The notes under the pieces were generated by a model that worked only from the letters and a program-made list of their open reading frames with translations, did not search any database and was not told the origin of the DNA. A DNA stretch of 34,941 nucleotides, taken from the NCBI GenBank assembly GCA_005887925.1, contig VBLP01000275.1, positions 3,723-38,663 of the forward strand, read 5' to 3'. How positions within the stretch are numbered: the first letter of the stretch is position 1; every line of letters begins with the position of its first letter. Below are positions 1 to 9,668 of this stretch, one piece after another. Position numbers and translations under genes: made by a program. This DNA comes from Deltaproteobacteria bacterium. Its GTDB lineage: Bacteria; Myxococcota_A; Polyangia; Haliangiales; Haliangiaceae.

Positions 1-2168
1 GCTTCAACGATACCGACTACTCGGGCGACTGGGACGGCGTGTGGGAGGCGCAGGTGGCGCGCCACGATCGGGGGTGGTCGGCCGAGATGCGGATCCCGCT
101 GCGGATCTTCCGGCACGCGATCAGCGCACAGCAGTGGCGATTTCAGGCCCGGCGCTACATCTCGCAGCGCCAGGAGACCGACGAGTGGGCGTTCATTCCG
201 CGCTCGATGGCCGGCGAGGTCAGCCACTACGGCTGGCTCTCCGGCATGGTCGATCTCCAGCGCACCAACCCGCTCGAGCTGCTGCCCTACGCCGTGACCG
301 GCGCCAACTGGACCGACACCAACCATCGCGACTACGCGCTGGGATACCGCGCCACCGTCGGGCTGGACCTGGCGTGGCGCATCGGCAAGGACCTGACGCT
401 CGACGCCACGATCAACCCCGATTTCGCGCAGGTCGAGGCCGACCAGATCGTGCTCAACCTGACGACGTTCGAGACCTTCGTGCCCGAGAAGCGCCCGTTC
501 TTCTTGAACAGCATGGCGATGTTCCAGATGCCGCGGATGGATCAGTTCCCGAGCACGCAGACGCTGTTCTACACCCGGCGCATCGGCGCGGCGCCCGATC
601 TGCCCGAGCTGCCGTCCGCCGTGTCCGGAGACCGGACGGCCAAGGTCTCGCTCGAGCCATCGACGATCTACGGCGCCGCCAAGCTCAGCGGCCAGCTGGC
701 CAGCGGAGTGACCGCGGGCTTCGTCTCCGCGCTGACCGGGAGCAATGACGCCACCGTCACCGCGGTGTCGTTGCCCCGGCCGCTGCAGGTGCGCGCCGAG
801 CCGATGGCGCTCGCCAACGTGGCGCGGATCAAGCTCGACGCGGGCGGTGGCGCCGCGCTCGGCATGCTCGCGACCGCGCTGCGGCGATTCGAAGTCCCGT
901 CGGACTACCCGACGATGACGACGCCCGAAGGCCGCCCGATCCAGCAATGCCCCGACGGCACGCCGACCGAGATCGGCGAGCGCTGCTTCCACGACGCCTA
1001 CGTCGCCGGGATCGACGGGCTGTGGCGATCGCCATCGGGCACCTACGTGGCCAGCGCGCAGGCGATCATGACGTCGATCCAGAACGGCCCGCCGCGCATG
1101 ATGCTCGACGGGACCACGATCAAGCCGGGCGATAGCGCATCGGCCGGCCGGTTGTACCTCGCCAAGGAGGGCGGTCAGTGGCTGGGCTCGCTGGAAGCCC
1201 AGCTGATCGGCCGGCGCGTCGACTACAACGACCTCGGCTATCTACAGCGCCAGAACCTGATGCGCGTCTTGCCGTATCTGGGATATCGCACGCTGGACCC
1301 GTTCTGGGAGATCGCCGAGACCGAGACTCATGTCTACCTGCAGCTGCGAGAGAACCTCGACCGTGTCACGCTGCTGCGCGGCTATTACGCCGGCGGCAAG
1401 ATCCGGTTCAAGAACTTCTGGACCCTCGATGGCGACGTGTTCCGCCTGGACGTCCGCAACGAGGATCGCGAGGTCGGTGACGGGACGACCCTCGAGCGTC
1501 CGACCGGATACGGGATCGATCTCAACCTGACCACCGATCCGCGGAAGCAGCTGTCCGCCGCGCTCGCGACCGAGACGCTGATCTATTCGGCCGGCAAGAC
1601 CAGCGGGAACAGCTTCATGCTCACCGGCGAGGTGACCTATCAGCCGCTCACGCGCCTCGAGCTGCAGCTGCTGCCGCAGGTGACGCTGTCGTCCGGAGTG
1701 CCCCGGTTCGTCTCGCTCGCCGACCGCAGTCCAGACGAGCCGCTCCTGTTCGGCAATCTGCATGCACGCGGTTGGGGCGGCACGCTGCGCACCAGCTACA
1801 CGTTCACCAATCACTTGACCCTGCAGCTGTATGGACAGCTGCTATCGACCTCGGAGAACTATTCGCATTTCAAACAGTACAGCCCACCCGAGCCACACTC
1901 GGTCATCACGATTGCTGCTCTCGACATGCTAGAGGACTCGCCTCCCCCGATCCCCAATCCGAACAAGGTCCAGACCGATCTCAACCTCAGCGCCGTGCTG
2001 CGCTGGGAGTTCCGCCCCGGTTCCACGCTGTTCCTGGTCTACACGCGGTCCCAGGCCGGGAGGCCCACGCTGGACTTCGATCAACCCGCCGAGCTCGATC
2101 CGGGAGCCTTGCGCACCGCAGCGGCGCACGACGCGCTTCGCCTGAAGCTGTCGTACTACTGGAACTGA
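1..2168 (+). CDS. DUF5916-family outer-membrane protein (5' end outside window)
   Basis: The reading frame is open from base 3, so the N-terminus lies outside the window; the first in-window residues (FNDTDYSGDWDGVWEAQVAR) already belong to the protein. The early part (DRGWSAEMRIPLRIFR) looks like the end of a CBM9-like domain. It is followed by the DUF5916 hallmark, roughly FVPEKRPFFLN...MF and then LFYTRRIG. The remaining ~500 residues alternate short hydrophobic and polar strands and end in LKLSYYWN, an aromatic C-terminus typical of outer-membrane beta-barrels. Known for the family: large secreted or outer-membrane proteins of Bacteroidota and Myxococcota, with no established reaction. 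Inferred: a surface barrel with a sugar-binding-like N-terminal domain. It converges on the dapF-like gene with only 3 bases between the stop codons. Confidence 0.85.
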   Translation, partial: FNDTDYSGDWDGVWEAQVARHDRGWSAEMRIPLRIFRHAISAQQWRFQARRYISQRQETDEWAFIPRSMAGEVSHYGWLSGMVDLQRTNPLELLPYAVTGANWTDTNHRDYALGYRATVGLDLAWRIGKDLTLDATINPDFAQVEADQIVLNLTTFETFVPEKRPFFLNSMAMFQMPRMDQFPSTQTLFYTRRIGAAPDLPELPSAVSGDRTAKVSLEPSTIYGAAKLSGQLASGVTAGFVSALTGSNDATVTAVSLPRPLQVRAEPMALANVARIKLDAGGGAALGMLATALRRFEVPSDYPTMTTPEGRPIQQCPDGTPTEIGERCFHDAYVAGIDGLWRSPSGTYVASAQAIMTSIQNGPPRMMLDGTTIKPGDSASAGRLYLAKEGGQWLGSLEAQLIGRRVDYNDLGYLQRQNLMRVLPYLGYRTLDPFWEIAETETHVYLQLRENLDRVTLLRGYYAGGKIRFKNFWTLDGDVFRLDVRNEDREVGDGTTLERPTGYGIDLNLTTDPRKQLSAALATETLIYSAGKTSGNSFMLTGEVTYQPLTRLELQLLPQVTLSSGVPRFVSLADRSPDEPLLFGNLHARGWGGTLRTSYTFTNHLTLQLYGQLLSTSENYSHFKQYSPPEPHSVITIAALDMLEDSPPPIPNPNKVQTDLNLSAVLRWEFRPGSTLFLVYTRSQAGRPTLDFDQPAELDPGALRTAAAHDALRLKLSYYWN

Positions 2169-2171
2169 CGG

Positions 2172-3053
2172 TCAGACCGCGAGCGACGCGAGCAGCTCGC
2201 GCGCGATCACGCCGGTCATCAGCTCCTGGACCCAGCCGACCTGCTCGACCTGCCAGTCCCCTCCGATCGTCACCCGCAGCTCGCCGCCCGGCATCCTGAC
2301 CTCGACGTTGCGATCGGTCAGGCCGGCGCGCACGCACGCCGCGACCACGGCGCAGGCGCTCGATCCCGACGACAGCGTCCATCCCGCGCCGCGCTCCCAG
2401 ATCATCGCCTCGACCGCCTCGCGATCGACGACCCGGACGAACTGCACGTTGGTGCGCTGCGGAAAGATCGGGTGATTCTCGATGTGGGGACCGAAGCTCC
2501 GCACGGTCTCCTCGTCGAGCGCGGCGCCGGGAGCATTGCCGATGATCACCGCGTGCGGATTGCCCATCGACACCGCCGTGATCGGAAACACCCGGCCGCC
2601 GCACTCCAGATCTTTCTGCAGCCACTCGCCGGGCGCCGACATCGGCAGATCCTCGCAGCGGAAGCTCGCGCGCCCCATCGTCACCGACAGCACCGAGCGA
2701 TCGCGCTCCCGCACGATCAGCCGCGCGCTGACCGCGCCGCCGAGCGTGTGAATGCGGAGTGGCTGCGCCGGCGACGTGCCGAGGTGATCGAAGCAATGCT
2801 TGGCGAAGATCCGCACGCCGTTGCCGCTCTTCTCGGCCTCGCTGCCATCGGGATTGAGGATGCGGACCGCGGCGGCAAACCCGTCCGGCGGCGCCGTCGG
2901 GAGCAGGATGCCGTCGCTGCCCAGGCCGATGTGGCGATCGCACAGCCGGCGGATCCGCGCCGGCTCGGACAGCAGCTCCGTCATGTCCTCGCCGACGACG
3001 ATGTAGTCGTTTCCGAGTGCCTGATACCGCCGGTACTCGTAGCGTACGTCCAT
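2172..3053 (-). CDS. dapF: Diaminopimelate epimerase-like protein lacking both catalytic cysteines
   Basis: 293 residues, the usual DapF length, starting at ATG 3053 (MDVRYEYRRYQALGNDY). The family fold is clear: ALGNDYIVV near residue 12, LGSDGIL near 44, NPDGSEAEKSGNGVR at 67-81, MGNPHAVI at 163-170 and ERGAGWTLSSGSSACA at 220-235. In characterised DapF the two acid/base cysteines lie in a CGNG loop and in ACG(S/T)GACA. Here both positions are serine (S76 codon AGC; S229 codon TCG). Known: DapF interconverts LL- and meso-diaminopimelate through two cysteine thiols in lysine and peptidoglycan synthesis. Inferred: this copy either uses another chemistry or substrate, or is a paralogue beside a canonical DapF elsewhere. 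The symbol reflects homology only. The short region to the next gene (3054-3143) is shared with the divergent BNR gene. Confidence 0.85.
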   Translation of the reverse strand: MDVRYEYRRYQALGNDYIVVGEDMTELLSEPARIRRLCDRHIGLGSDGILLPTAPPDGFAAAVRILNPDGSEAEKSGNGVRIFAKHCFDHLGTSPAQPLRIHTLGGAVSARLIVRERDRSVLSVTMGRASFRCEDLPMSAPGEWLQKDLECGGRVFPITAVSMGNPHAVIIGNAPGAALDEETVRSFGPHIENHPIFPQRTNVQFVRVVDREAVEAMIWERGAGWTLSSGSSACAVVAACVRAGLTDRNVEVRMPGGELRVTIGGDWQVEQVGWVQELMTGVIARELLASLAV

Positions 3054-3143
3054 GCGCTGCAGTGTACGGGCTGTTCGCGCGGCGCGTCCAGGTCGGGCCG
3101 CCGCCGTCTGGAGAACGCACCGCGATGTGTGCATGATGGCGGC

Positions 3144-6100
3144 GTGAGGGAGACAACGCTCGAGACCCCGATCGCGCGCCGCGCGTGGCCGGTCCTGCTC
3201 GCGCTCGCGCTCGCGCTCGGCGCGCCCGGCGCGGCGGCAGCAGATCCGGTCCCCGCATCGGCGTACCAGGCGCTGCGCTGGCGCAGCATCGGCCCGTTCC
3301 GCGGCGGACGCACCCGCGCCGCCGCCGGCGTCGCATCGCAGCCGGGCGTGTTCTACATCGGCCAGGTCAACGGCGGGGTGTGGAAGACCGACGACTTCGG
3401 CCGGACCTGGCGCCCGATCTTCGACGATCAGCCGACGCAATCGATCGGCGCGATCGCCGTGGCGCCCTCCGATCCGAACGTGGTCTACGTCGGCAGCGGC
3501 GAGGGCCTGCATCGCCCCGACCTGTCGGTCGGCAACGGCATCTACAAGTCGACCGATGCGGGCAAGACCTGGCGCCACCTCGGCCTCGCCGACGCCCAGC
3601 AGGTCCCGCAGCTCGCCGTCGATCCGCGCAACCCCGACCGCGTCTTCGCCGCGGTGCTCGGCCACCCCTACGGTCCCAGCGAGGAGCGCGGCGTGTACCG
3701 CTCGACCGACGGCGGCAAGACGTGGCAGCGCGTGCTGTCCCGCGGCGCCAGCACCGGCGCGTCGGACATCGAGATCGATCCCAGGCACCCCGAGGTGGTG
3801 TACGCGGCGCTGTGGGAATCGCGGCTCGGCCCCGCCGAGGACGGCAACGAGTTCCGCGGCCCCCACAGCGGGCTCTACAAGTCGACCGACGGTGGCACCA
3901 CCTGGCGCCAGCTCAAGGCCGGCCTGCCCGACCACGCGCTGCAGTTCGACATCGCGATCGCGCCGAGCCAGCCCAACCGGCTCTACGCCGCGGTGGCGGC
4001 CACCGCGCCCGGTGAGCCGGGCGGCGGCCGCGGCGCCGCGATCTACCGCTCCGACGATGCCGGTGCGAGCTGGACCAAGATCACCAGCGCCGACGAGCGG
4101 CCGACCGGGCGGATCGGCGGCGGCGACCTCATGGTCCCGGTGGTCGATCCGAAGAACCCCGACACGGTCTATGTCGCGAGCACCGTCGCGATGAAGTCGA
4201 GCGACGGCGGCAAGACCTGGACCTGGCTGCGCGGTGCACCCGGTGGCGACGACTACCAGAACCTGTGGATCAATCCGAACGACCCCAGCATCTTCGTGCT
4301 GGCGAGCGATCAGGGCGCGGTGGTCACCGTCAACGGCGGCAAGACCTGGAGCAGCTGGTACAACCAGCCGACGGCGCAGCTCTACCACGTCTCCGCCACC
4401 GCCGACTTTCCGTATCGCGTGTGCAGCGGCCAGCAGGAGAGCGGCTCGGTCTGCGTGTCGAGCCGCGGCAACGACGGCGCGATCGGTGTCCGCGAGTGGC
4501 ACCCGGTCGGCGTGAGCGAGTACGGCTACGTCGCGCCCGATCCGCGGAACCCCGATATCGTCTACGGCGCGGGGCGCAACCAGGTGACGCGGTTCCAGTG
4601 GTCGACCGGCCGGGCCCAGAACATCACGCCGATCCCGATCCGCGGCGCCTACCGCTTCGAGCGCACCCAGCCGATCCTGTTCTCGCCGCTGCGGCCCGGC
4701 GTGATGTACTACGCGGCCAACGTGCTGTTCGAGTCGAGCGACGGCGGGCAGACCTGGCGCACGATCAGTCCCGACCTGTCGCATCCCCATCCCGGCGTGC
4801 CGCCGAGCGTGGCCTGGCGCTGTCGTTCAGGTCGCCGGCCACGATCTGGGCCGGCACCGATGACGGCAAGCTGTGGACGACGCGCGACGGCGGCGCGCAC
4901 TGGACCGACATCACGCCGGCGCAGGTCACGCCGTGGAGCAAGGTCACCCAGCTCGAGGCCGGCCACTTCGACGACACGACGGTGTACGCGTCGGTCAGCC
5001 GGTTCCGCATCGACGACCTCGCGCCCTACATCTACCGGACCCACGATTCCGGCAAGACCTGGACGCTGATCACCACCGGCCTGCCGCCCGGCCCGGTCGA
5101 CGCCGTGCGCGAGGATCCGGTGCGCAAGGGCCTGCTCTACGCCGCGACCGAGAACGCGGTGTGGGTGTCGTTCGACGACGGCGACTCGTGGCAGTCGCTG
5201 CAGCGCAACCTGCCGCACACCGCCGCGCGCGACATCGTCGTGCACGACCGCGACCTGATCGTCGCGACCCACGGCCGCGGGTTCTGGATCATGGACGACA
5301 TCACGCCGCTCCGGCAGGCCGCGGCGGCGATGGCGGACACGCTGTGGAAGCCGGGCCCGGCGATCCGCATCCCGCGCAGCCTCAACACCGACACGCCGAT
5401 ACCACCCGACGAGCCGATGGCCGAGAACCCGCCTACCGGCGCGGTGATCGACTACTACCTCGCCGAGGCGGTGAGCGGGCCGGTCACGCTCGAGATCAGC
5501 GACGCGCACGGCAAGCTGGTGCGGCGCTTCGCGAGCACCGACCCGCCGGACCCGTCCCCCGAGGAGCTCGCACGCCAGCTGATCCCGGCGTACTGGGTGC
5601 GGCCGCACCAGGCGCTCGGCACCGCCGCGGGCGGGCATCGCTGGGTCTGGGACCTGCGCGGCGAGCGTCCGCTCGCGCAGCAGTACGACTATCCGATCAG
5701 CGCCGTGCCGCACGACACGCCGCGCGGGCCGCAGGGCCCCACCGTCCCGCCGGGCAGCTACACCGTCAAGCTCACCGCCGGCGGCAAGACGTTGACCGCA
5801 CCGCTCGAGGTCAAGCTCGACCCGCGGATCAAGCTCTCGCCGGCCGCGATCGCGCAGCAGTACCAGCGCGCCGTCCGGCTCGCCGAGCTCCTGACGCGCA
5901 GCACGCAGGCGGTGCGGCAGGCGAGGTCGGCGGCGGCGCAGCTCGGCAAGCTGAACGCGTCCGATCCGCTCAAGGCGCAGGTTACCGCCGCGGCGGGCAA
6001 GGTCGCGCTGCTGCTGAGCGGCCCGCGGGGCGCGACCCCCGCCGAGCGCGACCGGTTGTCGACGCTGATGGGGGTCAACGGCAAGCTCGCCACGCTGTAT

Positions 6101-6310
6101 CGTATCGTCGACGTCGACGCGGTCCCCACCGCGGCCGTGATCGCCGAGCTGACGAAGGCCGAGCGCGAGCTCGCACAGCTGACGACCTCGTGGGACACGC
6201 TCAAGGCCGAGCTCGCCACGCTCAGCACCGCGCTGACCGGAGCGGGCCTCCCGGCGATCCAGCCCGAGGCCCCGCCGCCGGCGCGCGACGCCGAACCGCG
6301 CGAGGAATAG
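3144..6310 (+). pseudogene. Asp-box (BNR/sortilin-like) beta-propeller protein, frameshifted
   Basis: GTG at 3144 opens a signal peptide (hydrophobic run, then GAAAADP). It is followed by repeated Asp-box motifs of the form S/T-x-D-x-G-x-T-W: KTDDFGRTW, KSTDAGKTW, RSTDGGKTW, KSTDGGTTW, RSDDAGASW, KSSDGGKTW, ESSDGGQTW. After about 4800 this frame turns to Arg/Pro-rich nonsense and stops at 5069. The homology resumes in another frame with TIWAGTDDGKLWTTRDGG, RTHDSGKTW and VSFDDGDSW and runs to 6310 through a helical C-terminal region. Together the halves give about 1055 residues, the normal size for this secreted propeller family, which has no established function. The break lies at 4797-4845. 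Family members usually have some 25 residues between PDL...PGVP and IWAG that are shortened here, so a small deletion is as likely as a one-base sequencing error. Confidence 0.8.
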
Positions 6311-6349
6311 CCGAGCGGCCGGCCGGCGATCTCGCTAGAGTCCGGGGCT

Positions 6350-8569
6350 GTGAAGGCCCCATCCTCGATCGTCGCCCTCGCCATGATGCTGGCGTGCGGC
6401 GGCTCCCCGAAGCCGCCCCCGCCCCCGCCCCCGCCGCCGAGCCCGCCGGTGGTCACCGCGCCCCCGCCGCCACCGGCACCGTCGCCGCGCGACGCCGCGC
6501 TCGCCGAGGTCCAGCGGCTCACCGCGCTCGCCGACGAGGATCCGCTGCTCGCGCCGTGGCAGGGGCCGCACGGCGGCGTCCCGCCCTGGGACAAGCTCAA
6601 GGCCGACGCGTTCGCCAAGGCGTTCGAGGTCGGCCTCGCGCTGCAGCTCGCCGAGGTCGAGACGATCGCCGAGGACCCCGACCCCCCGACCTTTGACAAC
6701 CTGATCGCGCCGCTCGAGCACAGCGGCCGCCACGCGGGGCGCGCCGAGACCCTGTTCGGCGTCATGGCCGGTAGCCTCAGCACGCCCGAGGTCCAGGCGG
6801 TCGACAAGCAGTGGTCGCCCAAGATCGCCGCCGCGCGCGACAAGATCACGTTCAACGACAAGCTGTTCGCCCGGCTGACCCAGGTGTACGCCGGGCGCGA
6901 GCGGCTCGATCCCGAGAAGCGCCGCCTGGTCGAGCTGCGCTACGAGCGCTTCGTCAAGGCCGGCGCCAAGCTGTCGGCGACCGAGAAGGCCAAGGTCGGC
7001 GCGATCAACGAGGAGCTCGCCGGCCTGTTCTCCGAGTTCAACAAGAAGCTGCTCACCGACGAGAACACCTGGATCGAGCTCGGCCCGGGCGACCTCGCCG
7101 GGCTATCGCCGCAGCTCAAGGCGACCTACGCCGCGGCCGCCGGCGAGCGCAAGCTCGAGGGCAAATCGCTGGTGGTCAACACGCGGTCGAGCGTCGATCC
7201 GTTCCTGCAGTGGTCGTCGCGGCGCGATCTGCGCGAGAAGGTGTGGAAGGCGTTCAAGCACCGCGGCGACAACGGCGGCGACAGCGACACCCACCAGACG
7301 ATCGCGCGCATCGTCAAGCTCCGCGCCGATCGCGCCAAGCTGCTCGGCTACGAGACCCACGCGCACTGGCGGATGGCCGACACCATGGCGCGCGACCCCG
7401 GCAAGGCCAGGGAGCTGATGATGAAGGTGTGGCCGGCGGCGGTCGCGCGCGTGCGCGAGGAGGTCGCCGACATGGAGAAGATCGCGCGGCGCGACGGCCT
7501 CAAGGGCCCGTTCGAGCCGTGGGACTACCTCTACTACGCCGAGAAGGTGCGCAAGGCCAGGTACGACGTCGACGAGAACGAGCTCAAGCCGTACTTCGAG
7601 CTCAACCACATGATCGAGGCATCCCAGTGGATGGCCGAGAAGCTCTACCGCCTGACGTTCACCGAGATCACCGGCAGCGTGCCGGTGTTCCACCCCGACG
7701 TCCGGGTCTGGGAGGTCAAGGACAAGGACACCGGCAGCCACGTCGGGCTGTTCTACGGCGACTACTTCGCGCGCCGGGGCAAGCGCTCGGGCGCGTGGAC
7801 CCAGGGCTACCGCGGCCACGAGAGCTTCACCAGCACCGTGCAGACGCCGCTGACCTCGAACAACAACAACTTCGTCAAGGGCGCAGCCGGCGAGCCGGTG
7901 CTGATCTCGCTCGACGACGCGCGCACCCTGTTCCACGAGTTCGGTCACTCGCTGCACGCGCTCCTGTCCGAGGTCCGCTACCCCGGGCTCGCCGGCACGC
8001 CGCGCGACTTCGTCGAGTACCCATCGCAGGTCCACGAGTACTGGGTGCTGAGCCGACCGATCCTCGACCAGTTCGCAAGGCACTACAAGACCGGCAAGCC
8101 GATGCCGCAGGCGCTGGTCGAGGCGACGCGTCGAGGGAGCAAGTTCAACCAGGGCTACGCCACCGTCGAGTACCTGGCGTCGGCGATCGTCGACATGGAG
8201 CTCCACACCCGACCCGACGGCGCGATCGATCCCGAGACCTTCGAGCGCGACACACTCGACAAGATCGGCGCGCCGCACGAGGTCGCGATGCGCCACCGCC
8301 TGCCGCAGTTCAATCACCTGTTCGCCAGCGATGCCTACTCCGCGGGCTACTACAGCTACCTGTGGTCCGAGGTGATGGACGCCGATACCCGCGACGCGTT
8401 CGCCGAGGCCGGCGACCCCTTCGATCCCGGCGTCGCCGGGCGGCTGCGCAAGTACATCCTCGCCCCCGGCAACTCGACCGATCGCGCGGAGGCCTACCGG
8501 CAGTTCCGCGGCCGCGATCCGGACGTCGCGGCGCTGCTCAAGAAGCGCGGGTTCCCGATCCCGAAGTAG
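6350..8569 (+). CDS. M3-family metallopeptidase (peptidyl-dipeptidase/oligopeptidase), lipoprotein
   Basis: 739 residues from GTG 6350. The N-terminus is a lipoprotein signal (VALAMMLAC, lipidated Cys16) followed by a poly-proline linker encoded by a C-rich run near 6410-6445. The zinc site is HEFGH at residues 529-533, with the third ligand Glu556 in FVEYPSQ, as in Dcp and thimet oligopeptidase. Further downstream, SAGYYSYLWSEV matches the conserved Tyr-rich substrate loop of the family. Known: M3 enzymes cleave short peptides. Inferred: a membrane-anchored oligopeptidase of the cell envelope, helping digest peptides from prey or protein turnover. It starts 40 bases after the BNR protein on the same strand, so co-transcription is possible. 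Its stop is 6 bases from the stop of the convergent lipoprotein gene. Confidence 0.93.
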   Translation: MKAPSSIVALAMMLACGGSPKPPPPPPPPPSPPVVTAPPPPPAPSPRDAALAEVQRLTALADEDPLLAPWQGPHGGVPPWDKLKADAFAKAFEVGLALQLAEVETIAEDPDPPTFDNLIAPLEHSGRHAGRAETLFGVMAGSLSTPEVQAVDKQWSPKIAAARDKITFNDKLFARLTQVYAGRERLDPEKRRLVELRYERFVKAGAKLSATEKAKVGAINEELAGLFSEFNKKLLTDENTWIELGPGDLAGLSPQLKATYAAAAGERKLEGKSLVVNTRSSVDPFLQWSSRRDLREKVWKAFKHRGDNGGDSDTHQTIARIVKLRADRAKLLGYETHAHWRMADTMARDPGKARELMMKVWPAAVARVREEVADMEKIARRDGLKGPFEPWDYLYYAEKVRKARYDVDENELKPYFELNHMIEASQWMAEKLYRLTFTEITGSVPVFHPDVRVWEVKDKDTGSHVGLFYGDYFARRGKRSGAWTQGYRGHESFTSTVQTPLTSNNNNFVKGAAGEPVLISLDDARTLFHEFGHSLHALLSEVRYPGLAGTPRDFVEYPSQVHEYWVLSRPILDQFARHYKTGKPMPQALVEATRRGSKFNQGYATVEYLASAIVDMELHTRPDGAIDPETFERDTLDKIGAPHEVAMRHRLPQFNHLFASDAYSAGYYSYLWSEVMDADTRDAFAEAGDPFDPGVAGRLRKYILAPGNSTDRAEAYRQFRGRDPDVAALLKKRGFPIPK

Positions 8570-8574
8570 CCGCG

Positions 8575-9531
<957 letters not shown>

Positions 9532-9605
9532 GCGGACATCATACGCGGCCGGCTCGACCGCGGAGCAGTTTTCGACGCTGAATGTGGCGTCTCACGCGGC
9601 GGCCA

Positions 9606-9620
9606 TGCACATGTTGTGCA
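9606..9620. promoter_or_regulatory. Possible operator: TGCACA-N3-TGTGCA
   Basis: A 6-bp perfect inverted repeat with a 3-base spacer lies 75 bases upstream of the TSP3 lipoprotein start, in the only AT-richer stretch of the 137-bp gap. The position suits an operator for the minus-strand gene. No regulator is identified. Confidence 0.25.
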
Positions 9621-9668
9621 AATCAGTAGGTCAGATCGTGTCCGGACGGCGGAGCCGCGTTGCGCTGA

